DNA from: CAYUQT01 sp964596165
Lineage (GTDB): Bacteria; Planctomycetota; Phycisphaerae; UBA1845; JAFGLZ01
NCBI GenBank assembly: GCA_964596165.1
Contig: CAZQTW010000081.1
Coordinates: forward strand, 1-26,148
Length of the DNA: 26,148 nt
Direction of reading: 5' to 3'
Part shown: positions 8,117-15,164 of the stretch, piece by piece
Numbering within the stretch: the first letter of the stretch is position 1
Layout: every line of letters starts with the position of its first letter
Program-made: the position numbers and the translations under genes
The notes under the pieces: model-generated
Seen by the model: only the letters and a program-made list of their open reading frames with translations
Databases searched by the model: none
What the model was told of the DNA's origin: nothing

Positions 8117-10495
8117 TCAGTGGGCTTCCTCGTATGCTGTCGTTCCCCATGGACCGATAAGTCCGGCATCGGCCCGAGGTTCCGACGCACTGGTATTCTG
8201 CTTGTATCCCTTGACCGGTGCGGCGGTCTGCAGGGCTCGTTGCACGTCCGTGGTTGAGGGCCGTTTATCACCTTCCAACTGTCCAAGTCCGAACAACTGC
8301 CAGTCGTTCGGAGGCGTCATCTCTTGTCCCGGCACGGGCGGGACCTGTTCCGGATTCATCGGTGCGACCAGTTCGGGTGTAACCAGCACCAGGAGTTCCG
8401 TGGTCGCACGTTGGTACCTGACGGAACTGAACAGGGCACCGAGTACGGGGATGTCGCCAAGGCCCGGAACCTTCTGGGCCACACCGCGTACCTTCTCACT
8501 TAATAGACCGGCCAGCGCCAGAGTCTGTCCGTTTCCGACCTCCACAACGGTCTCTAGCCGGCGCTCTGCCTTGCCCGGGACCGAGGTGTTCTGGATGACC
8601 GTTCCAATAGTATCATCGGGTTCGCTGACCTCCGGCATTATCCTCATTCTGATCCGTTGATCCGCAAGAACCGTCGGCGAAAACGCCAATTGGACGCCAA
8701 AATCCTTGAATTCTACAGATGGCACCCCGTCCCTCTGGGGTACGGGGTATGCAAACTCGCCGCCAACCCTGAAGGTGGCTGTCTGGCCGCTGATTGCCAC
8801 GAGATTCGGTTCGGCCAAGACTCGCAGCAGGTTGTTCTGGCGCAATGCATTGATGAAAAGCTGCATTTGAACACGGGGGAAACCGATCGACAGGGGGACC
8901 GTGGGCTGGAGCGGGATCCCTTGGTCGCCGGTAAGGAAGGGTACCCTTGGCGGGTTGGCACCGGGGATGACGGGTGCGACGAGCGCGTCGGCCGCCGCTC
9001 CGATGTTCGACGGGTTGATCCCACTGAGTTGGTTCACGACGAACATGTCCTTGACGTTGTCCCCCGCCAGCCAGCCGTTGACGCCGAGCTCTCTCAAGGC
9101 CGTCTTGCTGACCTCGGCGACGGTGCATCGGAGCAATACCTGCTGGGTTCCGACGACCTGCATGTGGTTCTTCACCTTGGCCGAGCCCTTGGATGCCTTC
9201 CCGGCGCCATTCTGCTTGCCTGACTTGTCCGGCTGATTGCCCTGGTCATCCGAATCGTCCACAAGGCCGCCCGACTTCTCCGCGAAGATCTGGGCGATTT
9301 CCATAATCCGTTCGCCCGTCTCGACGTCCGGAACCTGGCCCTCCAACACGATGGTGTCCAGAATCCGTCGGGCCTTCGCACGGGCATGCGGTGCCGACTG
9401 TTTGATCATCGTGTTCAGGTAGTCGATCGTCAGCTCCCTTTCCTTCAGAGAGAAATCACCCTCCGCTTGGACGATCTGAATATGGTTCTTGACGTTCTTG
9501 CGATCGGCGACGAATGTTTCCGCGAAGTCCTGAACCCTTTTGACGTCCTGCGGGTTCTCGGTTTGACCCTCGAGTACGATGCAGTTCCAGACGGCCCGTG
9601 CCCTTATGTTGCCCTTGGGCAGTATCTGCGAGATCATCTCGTTCAGACGCTCAACCTCGACCTCTACCGTGATTTCGACGAGCTGGCACTGGTCGTCCTC
9701 AGTGACGAGGAGAAGCTGTGTCGTTCCGGGGTTCACTCCGATGACGAGGATTTCCTTTGGGGAGATCGCCTCTGCGGAGATGATGACCTCGCCCTTGCCC
9801 TTCTGCTGACCGTTCTTGTCGCCGGGCTCTCGTTGTGAGGGGCCGCCGGCACCGGTTCGTACCTCGATCTTTGTGCCTGCCTTGCCTTCCCCTGAACCTT
9901 CCTCCTTCGGCTGATACCACGTCATAACCTTACGGCAGGGCAGGGAGGTTCGGACCAGCATGCTCTTATTGACGCCAATGCGGAATCGCTGGACGGGTTC
10001 GACCCTCGCTACCGCCTTGAAGATATCCTTCCGAGGCGGTTCTTCGGCGGGTTTGCTGACCGTGGCCGGGCTGACCTTGACTTCCGCGCGGAAGACCGGC
10101 GTCTTGCCGTCCTTTGTGAATAGCCGGAGTTCCGCTTCGCCGGCTCGCAATCCTCGAATGACCGTTTCGAACTCCGAGGCGCGCTCCACCAAGAGAATAC
10201 CTTCTGGTTTTGCCTCCGCCTTGGAGCAGGGTTCGTCCGTCTTGACCACGACGGCTTGGTTGGCCATGAGTGCGATCTGCTGCAATGGCTGCCGGATGAC
10301 GGCGCCGCTGAACGCGGCTGTCTTTCGGGCCTCGTCGGCCGATTGGTCCGTTGTGGAACCCACCTGGGCCTGTTGACCCGGCGAGCTATTCGTGATCGGG
10401 CCTGCAAGAAAGACTATGCCGAGCAGGACGGCGAATCCTTCGACGCCGGTGCGCCGTCCGTACCTACGTGTGGACACTTCCGTGTTGAATGACAT
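8117..10495 (-). CDS. cpaC: Tad pilus outer-membrane secretin CpaC/RcpA
   Basis: A 792-residue secretin forming the outer-membrane channel of the Tad pilus. ATG 10495 follows a strong AGGGAGG site; the upstream ATG 10537 lacks one. A long signal peptide (about 1-35) is followed by two copies of the pilus-assembly N-terminal domain (about 60-145 and 165-280), each with a Thr/Ser-x-Pro-Cys element, then two BON-like segments (about 280-330 and 350-405) with 'VLEGQ' strands, and the secretin core (about 445-710) with 'VLAEPNLVAISGQTATFRVGG' replaced here by its short markers 'AEPNLVAISG' and 'VPGLGDIPVLG'. Low-complexity Gly/Lys/Gln inserts occur near 200-235 and 405-440. The protein is longer than the roughly 450-550 residues usual for Caulobacter-type CpaC. 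Confidence 0.93.
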   Translation of the reverse strand: MSFNTEVSTRRYGRRTGVEGFAVLLGIVFLAGPITNSSPGQQAQVGSTTDQSADEARKTAAFSGAVIRQPLQQIALMANQAVVVKTDEPCSKAEAKPEGILLVERASEFETVIRGLRAGEAELRLFTKDGKTPVFRAEVKVSPATVSKPAEEPPRKDIFKAVARVEPVQRFRIGVNKSMLVRTSLPCRKVMTWYQPKEEGSGEGKAGTKIEVRTGAGGPSQREPGDKNGQQKGKGEVIISAEAISPKEILVIGVNPGTTQLLLVTEDDQCQLVEITVEVEVERLNEMISQILPKGNIRARAVWNCIVLEGQTENPQDVKRVQDFAETFVADRKNVKNHIQIVQAEGDFSLKERELTIDYLNTMIKQSAPHARAKARRILDTIVLEGQVPDVETGERIMEIAQIFAEKSGGLVDDSDDQGNQPDKSGKQNGAGKASKGSAKVKNHMQVVGTQQVLLRCTVAEVSKTALRELGVNGWLAGDNVKDMFVVNQLSGINPSNIGAAADALVAPVIPGANPPRVPFLTGDQGIPLQPTVPLSIGFPRVQMQLFINALRQNNLLRVLAEPNLVAISGQTATFRVGGEFAYPVPQRDGVPSVEFKDFGVQLAFSPTVLADQRIRMRIMPEVSEPDDTIGTVIQNTSVPGKAERRLETVVEVGNGQTLALAGLLSEKVRGVAQKVPGLGDIPVLGALFSSVRYQRATTELLVLVTPELVAPMNPEQVPPVPGQEMTPPNDWQLFGLGQLEGDKRPSTTDVQRALQTAAPVKGYKQNTSASEPRADAGLIGPWGTTAYEEAH

Positions 10496-10693
10496 TATTG
10501 ACCTCCCTGCCAATCCGGTCGTTGAGATGAACAGCATGTCGGCCGCGTCGCCGACCCGGAGGCCACCTTGTCTGAAGTGGCCATGACTAACGCAATTCTG
10601 CTTGGTGGCCTCCGCTTGAGGCGAGGCCTGTCTCTTGTGTCTGCCCTGCCAACGGGGCCGTTCCGCTTGTCGCCGACACGGAGCCCGTCCTTG

Positions 10694-11689
10694 CTACTCC
10701 CCAAACTCGTAGTCGATAGATCGATCACCGGAATCCGCGCCGGATTTCCGGGGGGGCTGCCCGGCCGTTTTCCGCGCCGGCATGTTGGCCGCATCGTTCC
10801 GCATTCCCCCTTCGTCGTCTCGGAATTCCTCCATCGAATCCTTGTCTCGGAAGACGAGTCGTTCGCGTTTCTTGCCGTTCGACAGATCCAGATACCACGG
10901 ATGAACCTGAGCCACCTGAACGGGTTCCGGCTCGGGCTCCACCGTCTCGACCGCGGGCTGGCTGACCGGTGAATTGCCGAGCCCGTATAGAGCCTTTTCG
11001 CTGTCGGCCGCTATCTCTTGATCTTTCTCATCGAGCGAGTTGCGCATGGCCAAACGTATCTTTCCCTTCTCGCTGGCCAAGTGGAGTTTGCCGACATCCG
11101 TCGTCTTCACGAGAAGGGTGACCGATCGCGCGACCATCGGACCGGTGTCTTGGGGCGTTTGCCCTTTTTCGCCTCCAACCGCGATGACTTCGATGTTCTG
11201 CAGAATAATCTTGCTGATCGTCTCGGACTTTCCGCCGCTTCCCACAGTGAAGACGGCGGCCACGTCGACGCGCACCCCCGGTTTGAGCCAGCCGCCCACA
11301 CCAACCCACTCGTCCACCTTCACGGCGACGGCACGCATTCCCTCAGGGATGCGAGCGACCAACCCCGGTGCCGTTCCCTTGGGTGCCAACATGGTTCCCA
11401 GCACGGGCATATCCTTGGGAATCATCATTGACGTCACCCTGTCGATGACATCTTCCGGCTTGGCGAACTGCTGGGAAGGAGCCAAGCTCTGCGGGATCTG
11501 TTTCACGGTCAGCATGTTCTTCGTGATCGAGACGCCCTGCGGTATTTCCGCCGCAGCGGTGACGATGGGAACCGTGGCGGCTGCAGGGGTGGATCCCTTG
11601 GCGCGTTTGACGATGTCGACGAACAGCTTGATGGCGACAACGCCAACGGCCAGTCCGATAGCGAGCGGAATGATGGCTTTACCTTTCAT
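10694..11689 (-). CDS. cpaB: Tad pilus assembly protein CpaB/RcpC
   Basis: A 331-residue periplasmic protein with one N-terminal membrane helix (about 5-22), an SAF-type domain (about 42-110, 'VTAAAEIPQGVSI' to 'IPEGMRAVAVKVD') and the RcpC domain (about 110-230, 'LKPGVRVDVAAVF', 'ILQNIEVIAVGGEKG'). CpaB proteins work with the secretin, probably as periplasmic stabiliser or polymer-binding part. The C-terminal 100 residues are Pro/Glu- and charge-rich without a recognised domain. Start ATG 11689 lies in the second unit of a 15-base tandem duplication (11704-11675); the first unit supplies AAAGGTGAGG as ribosome binding site. Gaps of 198 and 217 bases separate it from cpaC and tadE. Confidence 0.9.
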   Translation of the reverse strand: MKGKAIIPLAIGLAVGVVAIKLFVDIVKRAKGSTPAAATVPIVTAAAEIPQGVSITKNMLTVKQIPQSLAPSQQFAKPEDVIDRVTSMMIPKDMPVLGTMLAPKGTAPGLVARIPEGMRAVAVKVDEWVGVGGWLKPGVRVDVAAVFTVGSGGKSETISKIILQNIEVIAVGGEKGQTPQDTGPMVARSVTLLVKTTDVGKLHLASEKGKIRLAMRNSLDEKDQEIAADSEKALYGLGNSPVSQPAVETVEPEPEPVQVAQVHPWYLDLSNGKKRERLVFRDKDSMEEFRDDEGGMRNDAANMPARKTAGQPPRKSGADSGDRSIDYEFGE

Positions 11690-11906
11690 GGCCTCACCTT
11701 TCATCCCCCACATTGGGGAAACAGCCCCGAGCGCGTGCGAATGCGCGGTCCCGAGGTTAAGAGACCACACTGGGTCCGCTCTCCCAAAGGCGGTCCTTGG
11801 GCGCACCGACCCAATGCTAGACATATCGGCCGAATGTCGTTGTCAGCTCAAGGCTTACTAGCGACATTCCCACTCGCTTCTTTCCCCGAATGGGCGGCGG
11901 ACCTGT

Positions 11907-12320
11907 CTACTCCCCCTCCTTGCGCATCGAGCAGGTCGCCGTGAGTATCTTGCTCTCCAGGATCGGAAAGTAGCCTCCAATCAGGGAGATCTGTGCGTAA
12001 GGTATTGACACAGCTACAACTTCTGTTGGATTGCCCGTAGTCGCTCGGGTCAGGGCTATGGTGTAGCCTGCCAGCCCTGCAGCTCCAAGGTAGCCATCGA
12101 CCCGATTGCGAATTTCCTGGTCCGTTGCCCCCTTTATGACGGCTGTTCGGCAGCCCTCGCGGGCGGCGTTGGTCAGTGTCTGTTGGACGGACATCGCCCA
12201 GCTAAACTCGATGATCCCGAACACGAGCGTCAAGAGGAGGGGGGCCACAATGGCCATTTCGACTACAGCCGCACCACGATACCTTACGTTCCGTCGATAC
12301 GTTCGTCTCCTCGCTCCCAT
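11907..12320 (-). CDS. tadE: TadE-type minor pseudopilin
   Basis: A 137-residue TadE/TadG-like protein. A short basic leader ending in Gly16 precedes 'AAVVEMAIVAPLLL', giving a prepilin-type processing site with Glu at +5 and a long hydrophobic helix, which fits TadE minor pseudopilins processed by the prepilin peptidase. The globular remainder has two Cys (in 'EGCRTAV' and 'TCSMRKE'). ATG 12320 follows AAGGGAGG, a very good site; the longer frame from 12383 has none and would overlap tadV. It lies 29 bases after tadV. Only one TadE-like gene is present; no TadF or TadG partner is found in the window. Confidence 0.88.
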   Translation of the reverse strand: MGARRRTYRRNVRYRGAAVVEMAIVAPLLLTLVFGIIEFSWAMSVQQTLTNAAREGCRTAVIKGATDQEIRNRVDGYLGAAGLAGYTIALTRATTGNPTEVVAVSIPYAQISLIGGYFPILESKILTATCSMRKEGE

Positions 12321-12349
12321 GTTCACACCTCCCTTCTCCAACCGCCACG

Positions 12350-12904
12350 TCAGAAGGCCCACCATCCCAGCCACTGCCCGCACAGGATCACCAACGATCC
12401 CGCCGTGAGCGGTACCCCGTAGGGGAGCAACTGAGAGGTGTTGCCGAAACTCCTGGCGGCGCCAAACTCACTGAATGCCGTCTTGGGGCTGCTGACTTTC
12501 ACCATGATCGTCTGCATGTTGGCCATGGCGCTGTACAGCCGACCGCTCGACAGGATCATGATGATCGCGACGATTCCGCCGATCACCGCGCCCACACAGA
12601 AAGCGATCAGCGTCATGAACGGACCGAACCACACTCCGATGGCGGCCATCAGTTTGACATCGCCGGCTCCCATGCCGTGCATCGCCCAGGGAACGATCAG
12701 GACACCGAGGCCCACGAGAAGCCCCCAGAATCCCGTGAGGAGTCCCCCTGATCCGTGGAAGGCGAATTGAACCCCGAACCCGACCAGCGCCAACGCGGCG
12801 TTCAACCAGTTCGGCACCTTCCTGGCTCTGTAATCGATCCATGACGCCAAGAGTACACCTGGCACCAAGATCGCGCAGGTGACGTCCCAATACCCCCAGT
12901 GCAT
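12350..12904 (-). CDS. cpaA: Prepilin peptidase TadV/CpaA (A24 family)
   Basis: A 184-residue, six-helix GxGD aspartyl protease that removes the leader from Flp and TadE prepilins. Both catalytic aspartates are visible: Asp24 in 'SWIDYRARKVPN' and Asp82 in 'GMGAGDVKLMA'. As in other TadV/CpaA proteins it is short and lacks the N-terminal methylase domain of PilD. The start ATG 12904 is preceded by AGAGAGG. It is encoded 213 bases after the Flp pilin gene and just before tadE, the usual neighbourhood. Confidence 0.93.
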   Translation of the reverse strand: MHWGYWDVTCAILVPGVLLASWIDYRARKVPNWLNAALALVGFGVQFAFHGSGGLLTGFWGLLVGLGVLIVPWAMHGMGAGDVKLMAAIGVWFGPFMTLIAFCVGAVIGGIVAIIMILSSGRLYSAMANMQTIMVKVSSPKTAFSEFGAARSFGNTSQLLPYGVPLTAGSLVILCGQWLGWWAF

Positions 12905-13117
12905 GATTGCGACCTCTCTACAAGAAACCTCTGATTCCTTGATCCCGCTTCCATCGTTCGGATGAGCGCCGGTGCCACCTGAGTGGTCAGGAATCCCCTG
13001 AATACGCTTCCTACAGACTTGCTCTCAGCCCCTTTAACAAGCCGTGGGCAGCCGTTCCGAAGAGCGGTGCCCACTGGCTTGTGTGTTTCCCAGATAGAAG
13101 CAGCACTCCCGCTGCGA

Positions 13118-13285
13118 CTACTCCGGCAGCGCGGCAGTCACGCCCGTGAAGATCGTGTTGACTCTGTCGCCCAGGGCAGTAATGGCCGCCAACGCGACGA
13201 TGATGATCAGCGCCAGCATCACCGCATACTCAGTTGCAGTCGGGCCGTCTTCATTGACGAGAAAACTCTTAATTCGATTAAGCAT
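13118..13285 (-). CDS. flp: Flp-type major pilin
   Basis: A 55-residue Flp prepilin, the major subunit of Tad pili. Residues 1-14 form the leader, cleaved after Gly14 ('NEDG' | 'PTATEYAVML'); Glu19 at +5 and Tyr20 at +6 form the conserved Glu-Tyr pair of Flp pilins, followed by the hydrophobic helix 'AVMLALIIIVALAAI'. The mature pilin would have 41 residues. ATG 13285 has AAGGAGAGG upstream, an excellent site consistent with high expression; the longer frame up to 13411 is not credible. It is the first gene of the minus-strand Tad locus. Confidence 0.95.
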   Translation of the reverse strand: MLNRIKSFLVNEDGPTATEYAVMLALIIIVALAAITALGDRVNTIFTGVTAALPE

Positions 13286-13375
13286 TTGGACCTCTCCTTC
13301 TAGTGTGTTCCTTGGGAGTCGTGACGCGGTTCTTGGCCTCGCGTTGCGGGCCGTCGTACGTCTCCCAGGGGTTTT

Positions 13376-13424
13376 GAGCCCAAGGGCTCTTCCCTCTGAA
13401 ATCAACGGCATACATACCGTTGAT
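13376..13424 (-). promoter_or_regulatory. Two adjacent inverted repeats upstream of the Flp pilin gene
   Basis: GAGCCC-AA-GGGCTC (13376-13389) and ATCAACGG-N8-CCGTTGAT (13401-13424) are perfect inverted repeats 90-140 bases before the flp start codon. They could be operator sites or stems of the mRNA leader. No U-tract follows either on the minus strand. No clear -35/-10 pair is seen nearby, so the Tad promoter is not located. The surrounding 13286-13482 holds no gene. Confidence 0.35.
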
Positions 13425-13482
13425 ACCTATCCTTTTGTCTTGAGGTTTCCCGGCTCATTCCGTCCGCCGGGTCGTCTGTGAG

Positions 13483-13722
13483 TCACCGCCTGGCAGGTTT
13501 TTCGGCGATCCCGTTTTCCAGGATGGCGATCGGCGACTGGCTACTAGAACATAAGAAACAATTGGGGCTCAGGCAAATCAACTCGGGGAATTTGGCTTGC
13601 GTTGGGTAACTGGGAAATGCATGCACATCATGGGGGCGGCGGAGACGCATCGCCACAAAACGCATTATGGGAATCCGGCTGCCACAGGCAGTGCAGACGG
13701 CACAAACCGCATTCTTCAACAA
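13483..13722 (-). CDS. Possible small Cys-rich ORF coupled to the bactofilin gene
   Basis: A 79-residue frame starts with TTG at 13722, overlapping the TGA of the preceding bactofilin gene (sequence TTGTTGA), an arrangement compatible with translational coupling. It begins with Cys7, Cys10 and Cys13 in 'CAVCTACGSRIPIMRF' and has further Cys near 50, 55 and 58, so a zinc-ribbon-like fold is possible. Third-position GC is only moderately raised and there is no independent ribosome binding site. It may be a real small gene, a degraded one, or chance. Confidence 0.3.
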   Translation of the reverse strand: MLKNAVCAVCTACGSRIPIMRFVAMRLRRPHDVHAFPSYPTQAKFPELICLSPNCFLCSSSQSPIAILENGIAEKPARR

Positions 13723-14321
13723 GTGTGAATTGTCGGCCCGAGAACCTCGGACGATGCCGTATGGGGTTCACATGCCGCGGAGCGCCCAGGAGGAGTTGGC
13801 GCAAGAGCCAAGCGTTGCGAGCGCGTCGAGAGTCCTGCGGTCGGCGGTTTGGGTGCGGCCCGGGGGGGAGGGGATGCGGCCACGGAATGGGGGGGCACAC
13901 TGGGTACGTCCACCGTATCTGCCTTGGAGCGGCTGTTCCCCACGATCTTGCAGATCCCGATCACCCTTCCGCCGTCGTGAAGAACCAGCCTCGGGGCTTC
14001 CACATTGCCCTGAATGGTCCCTGTTGCCTCCACTTCAACAACGCTCTGAACCTTGACGTCTCCCTTGACCAATCCTCGTACGGTAAGGGCGTTCGCCTGG
14101 ATGGGAGCGACGACATGTCCTTTTCTCTCTACAACCACGTTGCCGCATGTCGCCATCATTCGGACGGCATGGTAGTTCTTGATGCAGTAGTCTTCGCACA
14201 CGACTCGCTTATGGCAGTGGGGACAGAAGATGGACATCGTCTGGTGGGAGACCTGAATCGGCTTGCCGCAGAACGTGCATGGCACGGTCTTGAAATCGGT
14301 CTTGGCGGTCTTCTTGGCCAT
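13716..14321 (-). CDS. Bactofilin-type polymer-forming protein with N-terminal zinc ribbon
   Basis: A 201-residue protein. A zinc ribbon at the N-terminus uses Cys15-x2-Cys18 and Cys33-x2-Cys36, with extra Cys42 and Cys46. Residues about 55-140 are a bactofilin beta-helix of short Gly/Val-rich turns ('GLVKGDVKVQSVVEVEATG'). The C-terminal 60 residues are Pro/Ser/Ala-rich and unstructured. Bactofilins are bacterial cytoskeletal filaments that localise envelope proteins; the zinc ribbon is an accessory domain whose partner is unknown. The start at ATG 14321 is chosen because the ribbon begins just after it; the frame runs to 14468, but that extension includes a tandem ATG repeat and no good site. 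It follows the first bactofilin by 174 bases on the same strand. Confidence 0.82.
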   Translation of the reverse strand: MAKKTAKTDFKTVPCTFCGKPIQVSHQTMSIFCPHCHKRVVCEDYCIKNYHAVRMMATCGNVVVERKGHVVAPIQANALTVRGLVKGDVKVQSVVEVEATGTIQGNVEAPRLVLHDGGRVIGICKIVGNSRSKADTVDVPSVPPHSVAASPPPRAAPKPPTAGLSTRSQRLALAPTPPGRSAACEPHTASSEVLGPTIHTC

Positions 14322-14438
14322 GGGTTGGACCTGAGTGCCTGATTCAACAAGGTCGTGCCGCCGGTTCCCCCTTCGTCGGCACGGTTCCATGCGAAGGGAA
14401 GTGCATGTTATTCCTCCCCCGCAGCGCACATTCGACCC

Positions 14439-14468
14439 GCCGATACCACGCATGGCGATACCACGCAT
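14439..14468. repeat. 15-base tandem duplication between the bactofilin genes
   Basis: On the minus strand ATGCGTGGTATCGCC is followed directly by ATGCGTGGTATCGGC. The two units differ by one base and each contains an ATG in the frame of the downstream bactofilin. It is most likely a slippage duplication in the intergenic region. Confidence 0.7.
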
Positions 14469-14495
14469 AGGATCGTCCCGGTTGCTGGAATCGCT

Positions 14496-14927
14496 TTAGC
14501 CTTTCTTATTCTGCTGTGTCGGAGGCGGAGCCTGTTTGGGCGGCTCGTGCGAGACGCCCGGGGGACGCGCCGCTGTTGCCTTGGACCCATCCTGAGGACC
14601 CACGATGCAATTTCCGGTGAAACTCGCACCGTCAGCCACCTCCAAACGCGACGTTCTGAGGTCCCCCTCCAATTTGGCGGAGGACTTCAGGTGAACCTTT
14701 CCTGTGGCGGTCAGGTTGCCCTTCACCTCGCCGTCCACATCGATGTTCCCTGCCGACACATCGGCCGCCACTCGGGCGCCCTGGGCGATGTGGAGCTGCC
14801 CCTTTGTCCTGATGGCCCCTTCGAACTGACCGAACACACGAACACCTTTCTCAAAGTCCAGCTCGCCTTTGAACTTGGCGTCCGCACCGATGATCGTGGG
14901 AAATTCCCCGTTCCCTTCAGCCGGCAT
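14496..14927 (-). CDS. Bactofilin (polymer-forming cytoskeletal protein)
   Basis: A 143-residue bactofilin. After a short N-terminal stretch, residues about 12-115 form a right-handed beta-helix of repeating hydrophobic-Gly turns ('FEKGVRVFGQFEGAI', 'GNIDVDGEVKGNLTATGKV', 'KLEGDLRTSRLEVADGA'). The tail is Pro/Gln/Lys-rich. The start ATG 14927 has AAGGAG at good spacing; the longer frame to 15017 would run back over the promoter. Bactofilins polymerise without nucleotide and act as scaffolds for envelope enzymes. It is the first gene of a two-bactofilin unit next to the Tad locus and divergent from a polysaccharide gene set, so a role in organising the surface is plausible. Confidence 0.9.
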   Translation of the reverse strand: MPAEGNGEFPTIIGADAKFKGELDFEKGVRVFGQFEGAIRTKGQLHIAQGARVAADVSAGNIDVDGEVKGNLTATGKVHLKSSAKLEGDLRTSRLEVADGASFTGNCIVGPQDGSKATAARPPGVSHEPPKQAPPPTQQNKKG

Positions 14928-14988
14928 CCAAACACTCCTTCGTTCAGAGTACACCACTACTGACGCCGCGGACATTCGCGGACGCCCT

Positions 14989-15017
14989 ATTGTAAACGAG
15001 CGACGATGCCCGTTCAA
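14989..15017 (-). promoter_or_regulatory. Sigma70-type promoter for the bactofilin genes
   Basis: On the minus strand TTGAAC (15017-15012) is followed, after exactly 17 bases, by TACAAT (14994-14989). The predicted start of transcription is about 55 bases upstream of the bactofilin ATG at 14927. Confidence 0.55.
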
Positions 15018-15118
15018 CGTTCCTCAACATGCGAACGATCACATCATCGGCTGGCTCGGTTGAACGACTACAGCCACGAGGGAAGGTTTCGGTCGGTGGG
15101 CGAATGCGGTAGCGGGCG

Positions 15119-15124
15119 TATAAT
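15119..15124 (+). promoter_or_regulatory. -10 element for the deacetylase operon
   Basis: A perfect TATAAT lies 40 bases before the deacetylase ATG at 15165. No good -35 is seen at 16-18 bases upstream, so strength is uncertain. It is divergent from the bactofilin promoter about 100 bases away. Confidence 0.45.
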
Positions 15125-15164
15125 AGGCGGGCCGGTGGCCTCCAACGGCAGAGGGTGGACACGT

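Noticed and set aside
13286..13715. Cyclic-di-GMP or other riboswitch upstream of the pilin gene
   Set aside because: The conserved GEMM core sequences were looked for on the minus strand and not found; only two simple inverted repeats are present.
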